From assembly GCF_000379725.1 (NCBI RefSeq), contig NZ_KB903621.1, positions 1-64,000 on the forward strand: DNA of 64,000 bases, written 5' to 3'. Source of the DNA: Cytophaga aurantiaca DSM 3654. GTDB taxonomy: Bacteria; Bacteroidota; Bacteroidia; Cytophagales; Cytophagaceae. Under the pieces are notes generated by a model. It ran no database searches and was not told the DNA's origin. It worked only from the letters and a program-made list of their open reading frames with translations. The translations under genes and the position numbers were made by a program. Shown here in pieces: positions 45,645 through 54,835 of this stretch (position 1 is the first letter of the stretch; the number at the start of each line of letters is the position of its first letter).

Positions 45645-46704
45645 CGTTGCCCAGTGTTTGATTCCCTAAACTGTTTTCATTTTCCGAAGCCTGTATCTCT
45701 GTCAAAAGCAAGGTTTGTAATTCGTCTTTTGGCAGCAACAATTGATATTCGGCAACTCCTATGGGTTTATTTATATCCTGCAGAGCAATTTCGACATCCA
45801 AATGATCCTTGTCCGCACAGAGAATAATGCCAATGGAGGGGTTTTCATTCTCACCTTTTTCCAAGCGGTCTAACAGCGAAAGATAGAGATTCATTTTACC
45901 AACGTATTCGGCTTTAAAGCTACCTATTTTCAACTCAATAGCTACCAACGATTGTAATCCGCGGTGGAAAAAAAGCATATCCACGAAGTATTCTTTTTGA
46001 TTGTACTCCAAGCGATGTTGATTGCCTATAAATGTAAAGCCTTTGCCTAATTCCAGTATAAACGCTTTAATTTTTGTAATCAATCTATTTTCCAACTCCA
46101 GTTCCCTGAGAGGTTCCGTAATGCCCAGAAACCCCAGGTTGTAGCTGCTTTTAAACACTTCATTGGCATAATCGGCATGCGCCTCAGGCAGTAAAGCATC
46201 AAAGTTGTGTGATTTAATACTCTTTTGTGCTTGTTGGTAGCTATCCAACTTAATAGCATTCAGTAACAAATCTCTGGACCAGCCTTTGCTCAGTGTTTCG
46301 TTGGCGTAAAATTCTACTTCCTTATCTTCTTTTATTTTATTTATCAGCAATACATTATGTCCCCAAGGCAAAACTGCGACAGCCTGTCGCAGTTTTGCCT
46401 CTGCTTGAAAATAGCGTTCATAAAAGCGTTTCATATCCCACAAATTACGTGGAGATAGTCCCATATCCGGAAACTCTTTTTTTAAGTCTATAGACAATTC
46501 TTTTACAACCCCACTGCCGTACCCTTCTACCAATTGTTTTTCAAAAAGTAGTTTACCCAGATTCCAATAGATAGAATTGGCAGTACTGTTTACTTGTTTG
46601 GCAATAGCAAGACGTGCCGAACGAATTTCAACAAGGGCTTGCTGCAACATTTCAGCATATTCCTGCTTATTTATAGCATTCAATTTATTTATCTCTTTAG
46701 GCAT
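45634..46704 (-). CDS. DUF1016/YhcG-type PDDEXK nuclease family protein
   Basis: This 356-residue protein has an N-terminal DUF1016_N region (residues about 10-150; NSIYWNLGKLLFEKQ, LSPRNLWDMKRFYERY). A C-terminal PDDEXK-type nuclease domain at about 190-330 shows YFVDMLFFHRGLQSLVAIELKIG, where the Asp and the Glu-x-Lys are the expected metal-site residues. YhcG-like proteins are often embedded in type I restriction operons with unknown function. Here the gene overlaps hsdS by 11 bp and follows hsdR by 53 bp, so it is translated with the system. Confidence 0.88.
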   Translation of the reverse strand: MPKEINKLNAINKQEYAEMLQQALVEIRSARLAIAKQVNSTANSIYWNLGKLLFEKQLVEGYGSGVVKELSIDLKKEFPDMGLSPRNLWDMKRFYERYFQAEAKLRQAVAVLPWGHNVLLINKIKEDKEVEFYANETLSKGWSRDLLLNAIKLDSYQQAQKSIKSHNFDALLPEAHADYANEVFKSSYNLGFLGITEPLRELELENRLITKIKAFILELGKGFTFIGNQHRLEYNQKEYFVDMLFFHRGLQSLVAIELKIGSFKAEYVGKMNLYLSLLDRLEKGENENPSIGIILCADKDHLDVEIALQDINKPIGVAEYQLLLPKDELQTLLLTEIQASENENSLGNQTLGNDEE

Positions 46705-46738
46705 TTAGTTGTGGAGTTATATGATTTTAGAGGCCAAA

Positions 46739-46756
46739 GTGGTCAAATCTGACCAC
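46739..46756 (-). other. Small hairpin between hsdR and the DUF1016 gene
   Basis: GTGGTCA-AATC-TGACCAC, a 7-bp perfect stem just after the hsdR stop. It has no T-tract, so it is more likely an mRNA processing or attenuation site than a full terminator. Low certainty. Confidence 0.35.
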
Positions 46757-46757
46757 C

Positions 46758-49700
46758 TTACTCATAAGCTGCCAAGCCACTAATCTCGCGTCCTTCGGCT
46801 ATTTTTTTCAATTGAGGTACTAAGTCCTCCATCAATGCCAGTTCTTTTAACCTGCGTTCTTTCCAGCTCAGGCCCAGTGGTTCCAACAAGTCGGTCAATT
46901 TTTCTCCGTCAAAAATCATGCGACTCATGATGTTGTTTACAAAAGTTTTTAAATCTGCCGTTTGCAAGCCATGTTTGTGCGCAATGTCACTCAGTTCTTT
47001 TTCGTTCTTTTCAACTTTGAACTTTTCAAATAGAGATTTGAGCTCCTCTGCACTGTAACTTCTGTTCCAATCCAAACCATTGATAAAGTCTGTTAAATCA
47101 TCCTGATCGTCCATCAGATTCGCATTGGAACGCAGCAAGCTGATCACCTGTTCCTTGGTCATTTTTTGCTTCGCAGGTTTCTTCTGCGTACTGTCAGCAA
47201 TCAAGGCCATGATGTAATCGTAATCAATCACAGCAGAAGCAAAAAGCACAAATTCAAAATCCAGTTGCTGAATTTCCGGTGGCGCATCGTCTCCTTCTTT
47301 TTGCTGAATCTCTTTTAATTGTTTGGCCGTTTCAAGGTACGAACTTCTGAACGACTGCAAGGTTTCTTTCGGCAATATGGCTTCAATACTTGCTTGCTGA
47401 ACTTCATCCAAATCCGTGTATTGATCCAACTGTGTTTTTAAACGCTGTACTTCTTTAAAGTTCTTTACAAATGCAATGCGCGCTGCATCGCCTTTTAAGT
47501 TATAGACTTCCTGTGGTTCGCTTGTGAGATTATGCTCCTGCATAAAATTCCCTAGCGCTTCCACCGCTTTTTTGTACTGATCAATCACTACAGGTGCAGG
47601 ATCAATCAACCAGATTTCTTTTGCACTTCCATTGTATTCGCCAGAGAAGAGCGCAATGGCTTGGTTTACGGCCTCCTGCTGCGAACGAAAATCCAATATG
47701 TTTCCATAAGGTTTTGTATCATTCAGCACACGATTGGTACGCGAAAATGCCTGTATCAATCCGTGGTACTTCAGATTCTTGTCAACGTATAAGGTGTTGA
47801 GGTATTTCGAATCAAAACCTGTAAGCAACATATCCACAACAATGGTAATATCAATTTTATTTTTGTGCGAATAATCTTTATTAGAATACTTCTGATCTTT
47901 GATGCGCTTCTGCACATCCTGATAATACAAATCAAATTCATTAATGCTGTGATTGCTGCCATACTGTGTATTGTAATCGGCAATAATTTCCATCAAGGCT
48001 TTTTTCTTTTCTTCCGGATTTGTCTGGTTGTCTAATTTTTCCTGCTGCAAATCTTCCTGTACCTGACGGATATCTGCTGCATTTTTTTGACTTTGCTGAT
48101 CACCTTCTTTTGCTATTAACTGTGCGGGTGGAGAGAACACACAAGCAATATTAAGCGGAATATAGGTAACGTCTTCTGCCTGCTTTTTCTTTTGAAGTGT
48201 TTTAAAAAGCTGATAAAATTCAATGGCATTGTTAATCGAAGCAGTTGCCATAACTGCATTGAAACGCATAGAACTCGTAGCAGCTTGATGCTTATCAAGT
48301 ATAGCTTCTACAACAGCCTTTTGTGCAATGGCTTCGCCCGGCTTGGGATTTTGATTGCCTTTACCTTTGAAGTAATCGACATGAAAACGCAATACATTTC
48401 TATCGTCTATGGCATGCGTAATGGTATACGCGTGTAATTGCTTTTCAAAGATTGATTCTGTGGTTTTATAAGAACCATGTTCCCCTTCTCGAATATTATA
48501 GGTTGCATTATCATCAAAAATAGGTGTTCCTGTAAATCCAAACAATTGTGCGTTCGGGAAAAACTCTTTAATGGCTTTGTGATTATCACCAAACTGCGAA
48601 CGGTGACATTCGTCAAATATGAAAACAATACGCTTTTTACTCAAAGATTCTAAGCGCTCTTTATAGTTTTTCTTATTTGTTCCATCCAATGCCAAACCTA
48701 ATTTTTGAATGGTGGTTACAATAACCTTGTCGGCATAATCGGTAGATAATAAACGACGTACCAATGTTTCGGTATTTGTATTTTCTTCTACACTGCCTTC
48801 CTGAAATTTATTAAACTCCTCGCGCGTTTGCCTGTCCAGATCTTTTCGATCTACAACAAAAAGACATTTTTCTATATCCGGATTATCTTTTAAAAGCGTA
48901 GAAGCTTTAAACGAAGTCAATGTTTTACCGCTCCCTGTTGTGTGCCAGATATACCCATTGCCTCTGTTTTGATGAATGCAATCGACAATAGCCTTTACAG
49001 CATATATCTGATATGGACGCATCACCAACAGCTTTTGTTCGCTTTCTACCAACACCATGTATTTACTGATCATTTCGCCTAGTGTACACTTAGTTAGAAA
49101 CTTTTCAGTAAATGGTTCTATGTGTGTTATTTTTTTATTACTCTCATCTGCCAATTGATAAACAGGCAAAAACTGTTCGTCTGCATTAAAAGCAAAATGC
49201 TGATTTTTATTATTAGCAAAATAGTATGTGTTTGTTTTGTTGCTGACAATAAACAACTGCATAAAACACATCAACGAATTGTTGTACCCATTACCTGGTT
49301 CGTTTTTATATTCCACAATTTGCTGCATAGCTTTGCGTGGAGATATGTCGAGTTTTTTCAATTCAATCTGAACAACAGGTAAGCCATTAATTAGTATAAT
49401 AATATCGTAACGGTGATTGCTGTTTTCAGTATTGATGCGTAGTTGGCTAATAACTTCAAAATCATTTTTGCACCAGTCTTTGATATTTACCAGCGTATAA
49501 TGTAAAGGTGTACCATCTTCCCGTTGAAAGTAGTTTCGTTCGCGCAAAAGTTTGGAAGCAGCAAAAACATCGGGTTTGATAATCTCTTCCCGCAAACGTA
49601 AAAATTCGCTGTCCGTTAGGCGAACACGATTCAATGCTTCAAATTTGGTTTTAAAATTCTGTTCAAGCGCTTTTCTATCGGTAATATCAGATCGATAAAT

Positions 49701-49760
49701 ATATTTCAGCTCCGTTAGTTGCCTGATAAGACTTTCTTCTATTTGATTTTCTTTACTCAT
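46758..49760 (-). CDS. hsdR: Type I restriction-modification system, restriction subunit HsdR
   Basis: This 1000-residue translocating endonuclease has the N-terminal nuclease motif Asp119...QIELKK (Gln131, Glu133, Lys135). The Walker A motif is TTGSGKT at 275-281 and the DEAD-type box is FDECHRSQFG at 382-391. FGFTGTPIF and VDMLLTGFDSKYLNTLYVDK follow, with a C-terminal helical region that joins the HsdM-HsdS core. Length matches full-size type I R subunits and no break is seen. It is the first restriction gene of the operon and lies 54 bp after the abortive-infection gene. Confidence 0.95.
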   Translation of the reverse strand: MSKENQIEESLIRQLTELKYIYRSDITDRKALEQNFKTKFEALNRVRLTDSEFLRLREEIIKPDVFAASKLLRERNYFQREDGTPLHYTLVNIKDWCKNDFEVISQLRINTENSNHRYDIIILINGLPVVQIELKKLDISPRKAMQQIVEYKNEPGNGYNNSLMCFMQLFIVSNKTNTYYFANNKNQHFAFNADEQFLPVYQLADESNKKITHIEPFTEKFLTKCTLGEMISKYMVLVESEQKLLVMRPYQIYAVKAIVDCIHQNRGNGYIWHTTGSGKTLTSFKASTLLKDNPDIEKCLFVVDRKDLDRQTREEFNKFQEGSVEENTNTETLVRRLLSTDYADKVIVTTIQKLGLALDGTNKKNYKERLESLSKKRIVFIFDECHRSQFGDNHKAIKEFFPNAQLFGFTGTPIFDDNATYNIREGEHGSYKTTESIFEKQLHAYTITHAIDDRNVLRFHVDYFKGKGNQNPKPGEAIAQKAVVEAILDKHQAATSSMRFNAVMATASINNAIEFYQLFKTLQKKKQAEDVTYIPLNIACVFSPPAQLIAKEGDQQSQKNAADIRQVQEDLQQEKLDNQTNPEEKKKALMEIIADYNTQYGSNHSINEFDLYYQDVQKRIKDQKYSNKDYSHKNKIDITIVVDMLLTGFDSKYLNTLYVDKNLKYHGLIQAFSRTNRVLNDTKPYGNILDFRSQQEAVNQAIALFSGEYNGSAKEIWLIDPAPVVIDQYKKAVEALGNFMQEHNLTSEPQEVYNLKGDAARIAFVKNFKEVQRLKTQLDQYTDLDEVQQASIEAILPKETLQSFRSSYLETAKQLKEIQQKEGDDAPPEIQQLDFEFVLFASAVIDYDYIMALIADSTQKKPAKQKMTKEQVISLLRSNANLMDDQDDLTDFINGLDWNRSYSAEELKSLFEKFKVEKNEKELSDIAHKHGLQTADLKTFVNNIMSRMIFDGEKLTDLLEPLGLSWKERRLKELALMEDLVPQLKKIAEGREISGLAAYE

Positions 49761-49814
49761 TCAAAATTTTATTCAAATTTACTTTTAAGAATTGAGGATC
49801 TAAGTATTTGTATG

Positions 49815-50768
49815 TTAATGTCCATAAGCACCCATTGCATATTCCTCCAAATGTTTTTGATTTACTATTAATGCATTGTCAATATTTTTGAATAGTGCAT
49901 ATTTTTCAATTAACGGCTTGAACTTCTCATTTCCGTTTGCATGAAGACAATTGTAAAAAATTATTATTTGTTCAAAGCTAGAAAGTTGTGCTCTTGCAAT
50001 TGAAATATATTGCTTCTTATTTTGAATTTCTGAACTATCAATAAATTTAATAATATGATAGATTGTTCTAAAATAATGACTCATATCCGTTTGACTCTCT
50101 GTATAAAATTTCTCATAAGCTTCAACTATTTGACTAACTGATGCAATACTTAAATCTTTCATCATAGATTCTTCACCGTATATTATTGAATTCAGATGCA
50201 TAGCAAGTCGCTTGTAAAAAACAACAAAACAATCCCGTCCAGATGCTGTTACAACTAATGTCTTTCTATTTCTTATATCAATAGAATTAACAATAGAATT
50301 AAAAAGGCTCAATAGCTGAAAAAAAGTATTTTCAAATTTCTGTTGTCTCAAAGTTTCATTTTGCTCCATCATTTCCTTTTTCTGCCCATATAATTCAAGT
50401 CGAGTATATTTAACTTCGAGTTGACTATACATAATCTCCAGTTGTTGGTTTAGTAGTTGTTGCTTTTGACCAAGGAATGCTACATAAATAAAAAAAAGTC
50501 CTGCCAACGACCAAATTGAGGCTACAGTTCCAGCCATAAAATCACCTAATAAATTAAGGCCAAATCCAGACTCAGTATTCTTACATAAATAAAAAATTGT
50601 CGATGCAAAAGCAACAACTGCTCCAGACCAAACAAATCTCCAAGCCCAAGTTGTGTAATTGTTGATTTGATCAACAAGTTGATCCAACTCCAAGTTAATT
50701 TCTGCCTGTCGAATCTCAATACGATTCGATGTATTTTCTATTTCTATTTCTAAATTTTGGTCAGCCAT
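49815..50768 (-). CDS. Putative phage abortive infection protein, PutAbiC-like membrane protein
   Basis: This 317-residue protein has an N-terminal helix, two membrane segments at about residues 43-63 and 77-101, a coiled coil at about 102-143, and the motif FENTFFQLLSLFNSIVNSI at 145-163. This layout and motif are typical of the PutAbiC family (AbiC-related abortive infection). A Tyr/Phe-rich helical region follows (FVVFYKRLAMHLNSII, YFRTIYHIIKFID). Membrane-anchored abortive infection proteins block phage multiplication by killing or stalling the host cell; the trigger is unknown. It is 54 bp upstream of hsdR on the same strand, which suggests a shared transcript. Confidence 0.8.
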   Translation of the reverse strand: MADQNLEIEIENTSNRIEIRQAEINLELDQLVDQINNYTTWAWRFVWSGAVVAFASTIFYLCKNTESGFGLNLLGDFMAGTVASIWSLAGLFFIYVAFLGQKQQLLNQQLEIMYSQLEVKYTRLELYGQKKEMMEQNETLRQQKFENTFFQLLSLFNSIVNSIDIRNRKTLVVTASGRDCFVVFYKRLAMHLNSIIYGEESMMKDLSIASVSQIVEAYEKFYTESQTDMSHYFRTIYHIIKFIDSSEIQNKKQYISIARAQLSSFEQIIIFYNCLHANGNEKFKPLIEKYALFKNIDNALIVNQKHLEEYAMGAYGH

Positions 50769-50976
50769 TTTTCATTTTATAAAATTATAGCAACTTTTTC
50801 ATTATAGAACCATTCTGTTTAAATACATCATATTTGAGTCTGTTTTTGAAAAAAAATTATTTGTAAAGACATATTTTGTCAAATACAAAATTTTTAATAA
50901 TAGTACACTTTATTTTTTGGTTTTCAAACTTTCCATAGTTCTTATGCCTTAAGAATATAAATTCGCTGGAAACAAA

Positions 50977-51004
50977 AAAGGCCGCACTCTATAGCGCGGC
51001 CTTT
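50977..51004 (-). terminator. Terminator of the acyl-CoA dehydrogenase gene
   Basis: A 9-bp GC-rich stem, AAAGGCCGC paired with GCGGCCTTT, with a 10-nt loop. It is followed on the minus strand by a T-tract and lies 22 bp after the stop. Confidence 0.8.
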
Positions 51005-51026
51005 CCTATATCATAAGTAAGAAGAG

Positions 51027-52820
51027 TTAGAAACAATATTGATTTGCTTCGATCAATTGTGCTGCAATTCTTCTTCTTGCGTCTTTTGTATTTAACGGTG
51101 CTACTTTTGTAAAACGTTTCAAGCCCATCAACATCATTCGTTGCATGTCGCCATCAGACATAGAGTTGATCGCGTTTTTACCGGCAACATTGATGCGGTC
51201 TGCAGCGTCAAAGATATTTACCTTCGTCATATCGATCTGACCTTTTACTGCATCTTCGCCTTTAATAGAAATTAATTTCTCAGTACGCATCAATGTAGAT
51301 TCAGCTACATAAATATCGATTGCAATATCTGCCAGGTTCATTAAGATCTCCTGCTCAGTAGCAAGCTTATCCATGTATTTCTGCGCAGCTGCACCAGCAA
51401 GCATCAACAAGGCTTTCTTCATGTTTTTGATCGCTTTCTTTTCATCTGCAAACAGACCTTCGTCTTCTGCACCGAAATCAGGGATCGCCATCAACTCTTT
51501 CTGAACAGCCATTGCAGGGCCCATCAGATCAAGTTCACCTTTCATTGCTTTCTTCAGGAACATATCCATCGTAAGCATACGGTTGATCTCGTTTGTACCT
51601 TCGAAAATACGGTTGATACGTGAATCTCTGTATGAACGATCCATCGGATAATCCGCAGAGAAACCATAACCGCCTAAGATCTGCACACCTTCATCACTCA
51701 CGTAATCGAGTGTTTCAGAACCTGCAACTTTTAACATCGCACATTCGATGGCATACTCCTGCGCCGCAGCTAACAATGCTTCTTCGTATGTTTTGCCTTG
51801 TTTTACCAATTCTTCCTCTGCATCCTGAATACCTTGTCCGGCACGGTACATCGCAGATTGAACGGTATATATCCGGATTGCCTGTTCTGCTAATTTATAT
51901 TGAATCGCACCAAAGTTTGCGATTGGTTGTTTGAATTGAATACGTTCTTTTGCGTATTGAATGGAAAGCGTGCTTACACGAGTTGAGCCACCCAATGCAG
52001 CTGCAGCCAATTTAATACGACCAATATTTAAAATGTTAAATGCGATCAAGTGGCCTTTGCCAATTTCACCCAACACATTTTCTTTCGGCACTTTGCAGTC
52101 GTTAAAGAAAACCTGACGGGTAGAAGAACCTTTGATACCCATTTTGTGCTCTTCGTTTCCTAACGAAACTCCTTCACCTTTTTCAACAATAAAACCTGTG
52201 AACTTGTCGCCATCTATCTGAGCAAAGACAATAAACGTATCTGCAAAACCAGCGTTTGTGATCCACATTTTTTGTCCGTTCAGAATATAGTGACTGCCAT
52301 CCGCAGAAAGTACTGCTTTTGTTTTAGCAGCCAAGGCATCCGAACCGGAGCCTGGTTCTGTTAAGCAATAACTTGCTTTCCATTGGCCGCTGGCAAGCTT
52401 CGGTAAATATTTTTTCTTTTGTTCGTCTGTACCAAAATATAAGATCGGTAAGGTACCAATACCTGTGTGGGCAGCAAGTGCAACTGCAAACGAGTGACCT
52501 GCACCAACGATCTCCGTCATTAAAAGCGATGTATTAAAATCTTTTCCGAAGCCTTCGTATTGCTCGGGAATGGATGTTGCAAGCAAACCAAGTTCACCTG
52601 CTTTTTCAAGAAGCTTTTCCATCAAGCCCGGCTCCTGTGCATCAATACGATCCAGGATCGGATGTACTTCTGTAGCTAAAAAATCTCTGGCCATATCAGC
52701 CATCATTCGTTGCTCTTCATCAAATTGTTCCGGGATGAAAATGCTGGATGCTTCCTGTTCGCGAATGATGTACTCGCCTCCTTTAAAGCGCTTGTCGGTG
52801 TTGGTGGTTGATGCTGACAT
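51027..52820 (-). CDS. Acyl-CoA dehydrogenase family protein (long, FadE-type)
   Basis: This 597-residue flavoenzyme oxidises acyl-CoA to trans-2-enoyl-CoA in beta-oxidation. It carries CLTEPGSGSDAL, WITNAGFAD, the C-terminal helical-domain motif QILGGYGFSADYPMDRSYRD and RINRIFEGTNEINRM with the usual catalytic Glu. It is about 200 residues longer than short and medium-chain enzymes. The C-terminal extension resembles VLCAD/ACAD9-type proteins common in Bacteroidota, so long-chain substrates are likely. Heptad repeats lie between it and the thiolase gene upstream, so co-transcription is plausible. Confidence 0.93.
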   Translation of the reverse strand: MSASTTNTDKRFKGGEYIIREQEASSIFIPEQFDEEQRMMADMARDFLATEVHPILDRIDAQEPGLMEKLLEKAGELGLLATSIPEQYEGFGKDFNTSLLMTEIVGAGHSFAVALAAHTGIGTLPILYFGTDEQKKKYLPKLASGQWKASYCLTEPGSGSDALAAKTKAVLSADGSHYILNGQKMWITNAGFADTFIVFAQIDGDKFTGFIVEKGEGVSLGNEEHKMGIKGSSTRQVFFNDCKVPKENVLGEIGKGHLIAFNILNIGRIKLAAAALGGSTRVSTLSIQYAKERIQFKQPIANFGAIQYKLAEQAIRIYTVQSAMYRAGQGIQDAEEELVKQGKTYEEALLAAAQEYAIECAMLKVAGSETLDYVSDEGVQILGGYGFSADYPMDRSYRDSRINRIFEGTNEINRMLTMDMFLKKAMKGELDLMGPAMAVQKELMAIPDFGAEDEGLFADEKKAIKNMKKALLMLAGAAAQKYMDKLATEQEILMNLADIAIDIYVAESTLMRTEKLISIKGEDAVKGQIDMTKVNIFDAADRINVAGKNAINSMSDGDMQRMMLMGLKRFTKVAPLNTKDARRRIAAQLIEANQYCF

Positions 52821-52866
52821 AATAGTTGCTATGGTTTGTTAGTAATGATTTGTTCTCTATTTAACT

Positions 52867-52899
52867 TGGTTACTAGTTTCTAGGTACTAGTTGCTAGAC
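52867..52899 (+). repeat. 33-bp heptad (TAG) element, copy 5
   Basis: Four heptamers (the first is TGGTTAC) followed by TAGAC. It lies 46 bp upstream of the acyl-CoA dehydrogenase start and faces copies 6 and 7 across a 77-bp spacer. Confidence 0.72.
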
Positions 52900-52976
52900 T
52901 AGATACAAGATTGTAGTATGAATGTGAGAAATCAGTAATTAAGATAATTTTAAACTATATACTTTATTTTCTTTTT

Positions 52977-53009
52977 GTCTAGTAACTAGAAACTGGCAAC
53001 TAGTAGCTA
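52977..53009 (-). repeat. 33-bp heptad (TAG) element, copy 6
   Basis: On the minus strand, four heptamers (TAGCTAC first, one CAG variant) then TAGAC. A 6-bp gap separates it from copy 7. Confidence 0.75.
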
Positions 53010-53015
53010 TCTTTT

Positions 53016-53048
53016 GTCTAGTAACTGGAAACTAGTACCTAGCAACTA
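53016..53048 (-). repeat. 33-bp heptad (TAG) element, copy 7, overlaps thiolase stop codon
   Basis: On the minus strand, four heptamers and TAGAC. The first TAG (53048-53046) is the stop codon of the thiolase gene. Confidence 0.8.
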
Positions 53049-54230
53049 AAGAAGCTCAAAGATCCCTGCTGCACCTTGACCCGAACCTACGCACATGGTA
53101 ACCATGCCGTATTTCTGATTGGTACGTTTCAGTTCGTTGAAGATCTGTACAGACAATTTGGCGCCGGTACAACCAAGCGGATGGCCCAATGCAATGGCAC
53201 CACCGTTTACGTTGATCTTAGATTCATCTAAACCCAGTGTACGAATGACAGCCAATGACTGTGCAGCAAACGCTTCGTTCAATTCTATTAAGTTGACATC
53301 GTCCTGCTTCATATCCGCCAACTTTAATGCTTTCGGAATTGCTTCAACCGGACCAATGCCCATGATGCGTGGCTCAACACCAGCAACTGCATAGGATACC
53401 AAACGTGCGATCGGTTTCAGATTTAATTCTTTAACCATCTTTTCAGACATCAACAATACAAACGCAGCACCATCGGATGTTTGCGAAGAGTTGCCTGCTG
53501 TTACGGAACCGCCGTTTGCAAATACCGGACGAAGTTTTGCTAAGGCAGCAATACTTGTATCTGCACGCGGACCTTCATCTACCGTTACCTGATATTCTTT
53601 TATTTTCTTTTTCTCTTTTTCATCCAAGTATGTTTCTTTGATTGTGATCGGAACAATACCATCCTGCAAATGGCCGTTCTTAATAGCGACTACAGCTTTC
53701 TGATGAGAGTTATATGAAAATAAGTCCTGGTCTTCTCTTGAAATATTGTATTGAGCAGCTACAGCCTCTGCTGTTAGTCCCATACCCCAATAGTAATCTG
53801 CATGTGATTTTGTTAGCTCATAATTCGGAACGGTTTTCCAGCCACCGAATGGGATCGGACTCATTGTTTCCACGCCGCCAGCTATAATACAATCGGCGTA
53901 GCCCGCACGAATTTTTGCATCTGCAATAGCGATCGTTTCCAAGCCGGAAGAACAATAACGGTTCACCGTCATGCCCGGAACTTTCACCGTATCCAAGCCC
54001 ATCAAGGAGATCATTCTACCGATGTTCAAACCTTGTTCTGCTTCAGGTGTAGCATTTCCAACGATTACATCATCAATACGGTCTTTATCCAATGCCGGAA
54101 CAGAAGCTACCAAATGTTTTACAACATCCGCACCCAGATCATCTGCACGATAAAAACGAAAGAGTCCGCGAGGAGCTTTACCTACGGCACTTCTATAAGC
54201 TGCTACTATATATACTTCTTGTGATTTCAT
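53046..54230 (-). CDS. fadA: Acetyl-CoA C-acyltransferase (3-ketoacyl-CoA thiolase)
   Basis: This 394-residue thiolase releases acetyl-CoA in the last step of beta-oxidation. The acyl-acceptor Cys is in NRYCSSGLETIA at about residue 92. The C-terminal motifs NGGAIALGHPLGCTGA and CVGSGQGAAGIFE hold the catalytic His and second Cys. Length and motifs are those of degradative thiolases, and the neighbouring FadB-type gene supports this over a biosynthetic acetyl-CoA acetyltransferase. Its stop codon TAG is contributed by a heptad element. Confidence 0.94.
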   Translation of the reverse strand: MKSQEVYIVAAYRSAVGKAPRGLFRFYRADDLGADVVKHLVASVPALDKDRIDDVIVGNATPEAEQGLNIGRMISLMGLDTVKVPGMTVNRYCSSGLETIAIADAKIRAGYADCIIAGGVETMSPIPFGGWKTVPNYELTKSHADYYWGMGLTAEAVAAQYNISREDQDLFSYNSHQKAVVAIKNGHLQDGIVPITIKETYLDEKEKKKIKEYQVTVDEGPRADTSIAALAKLRPVFANGGSVTAGNSSQTSDGAAFVLLMSEKMVKELNLKPIARLVSYAVAGVEPRIMGIGPVEAIPKALKLADMKQDDVNLIELNEAFAAQSLAVIRTLGLDESKINVNGGAIALGHPLGCTGAKLSVQIFNELKRTNQKYGMVTMCVGSGQGAAGIFELL

Positions 54231-54238
54231 GTTGTTTA

Positions 54239-54271
54239 TAGTTACTAGGTTCTAGTTGCTAGGTACTAGAC
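54239..54271 (+). repeat. 33-bp heptad (TAG) element, copy 8
   Basis: Four perfect TAG heptamers followed by TAGAC, the most regular copy. It lies between the thiolase start and the stop of the four-helix-bundle gene. Confidence 0.82.
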
Positions 54272-54278
54272 GCTACGG

Positions 54279-54644
54279 TTAAACGTTTGTTTTAGCTTTT
54301 ATAGTTCTTTTAAAAGAGAATAGCATTTTTTGAACTTCTTGAATTTGATTATTTATAGTTTCAAACGATGCATTTGGCATATAGTTTAAATCTGCTGCAA
54401 GAATCAATTGTGTTTCTAATTCATAACTTGAACCCTGCGCAATTGACAAGAATTGAAATAATTCTTTGCTTGAATTTCTTCCACATCCTTCAGCTATATT
54501 TGAAGGTATAGAAACAGCTGCTCGTTGTATTTGACTTGTAATACCAAAGCGTTCTTCTTTAGGAAAATCTTTAGTCGCACAATATATTTCTTTAACAAGC
54601 ACCATACTTTTTTGCCAAACTTTTAACTCTTTAAAATTATTCAT
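54279..54644 (-). CDS. Four-helix bundle protein (23S rRNA intervening-sequence protein family)
   Basis: This 121-residue helical protein has the family signature FKELKVWQKSMVLVKEIY at the start, then PKEERFGITSQIQRAAVSIPSNIAEGCGR and SSYELETQLILA. Such proteins (S23/IVP family, related to the Avd accessory protein of diversity-generating retroelements) occur as scattered single genes, and their role is unclear. Here it sits inside a fatty-acid oxidation cluster between same-strand heptad elements, which suggests a later insertion. No reverse transcriptase is nearby. Confidence 0.88.
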   Translation of the reverse strand: MNNFKELKVWQKSMVLVKEIYCATKDFPKEERFGITSQIQRAAVSIPSNIAEGCGRNSSKELFQFLSIAQGSSYELETQLILAADLNYMPNASFETINNQIQEVQKMLFSFKRTIKAKTNV

Positions 54645-54652
54645 AGCTTTTT

Positions 54653-54685
54653 TAGTTGCGAGTTACTAGGTTCCAGTTGCTAGAC
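54653..54685 (+). repeat. 33-bp heptad (TAG) element, copy 9
   Basis: Four heptamers (one GAG and one CAG variant) and TAGAC, 8 bp before the start of the four-helix-bundle gene. Both it and copy 8 are followed by GC after TAGAC. Confidence 0.75.
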
Positions 54686-54699
54686 GCTGGAAACTTGTT

Positions 54700-54732
54700 T
54701 AGTTACGAGTTTCTAGGTACTAGTTTTCAGAC
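54700..54732 (+). repeat. 33-bp heptad (TAG) element, copy 10
   Basis: Four heptamers then CAGAC, again followed by GC. It faces copies 11 and 12 across a 103-bp AT-rich spacer. Confidence 0.75.
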
Positions 54733-54835
54733 GCTCAAAACTCTTTACATAGTTGAATTAATTAATTTTTTGTTTTTTATTTTAAAAGCTATTTAGAATC
54801 ACCCCCGATCATCTATATAACTGAATTTGTATTTT

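Noticed and set aside
54279-54644. Avd protein of a diversity-generating retroelement
   Set aside because: No reverse transcriptase, template repeat or variable-repeat gene lies nearby, so only the wider four-helix-bundle family is supported.
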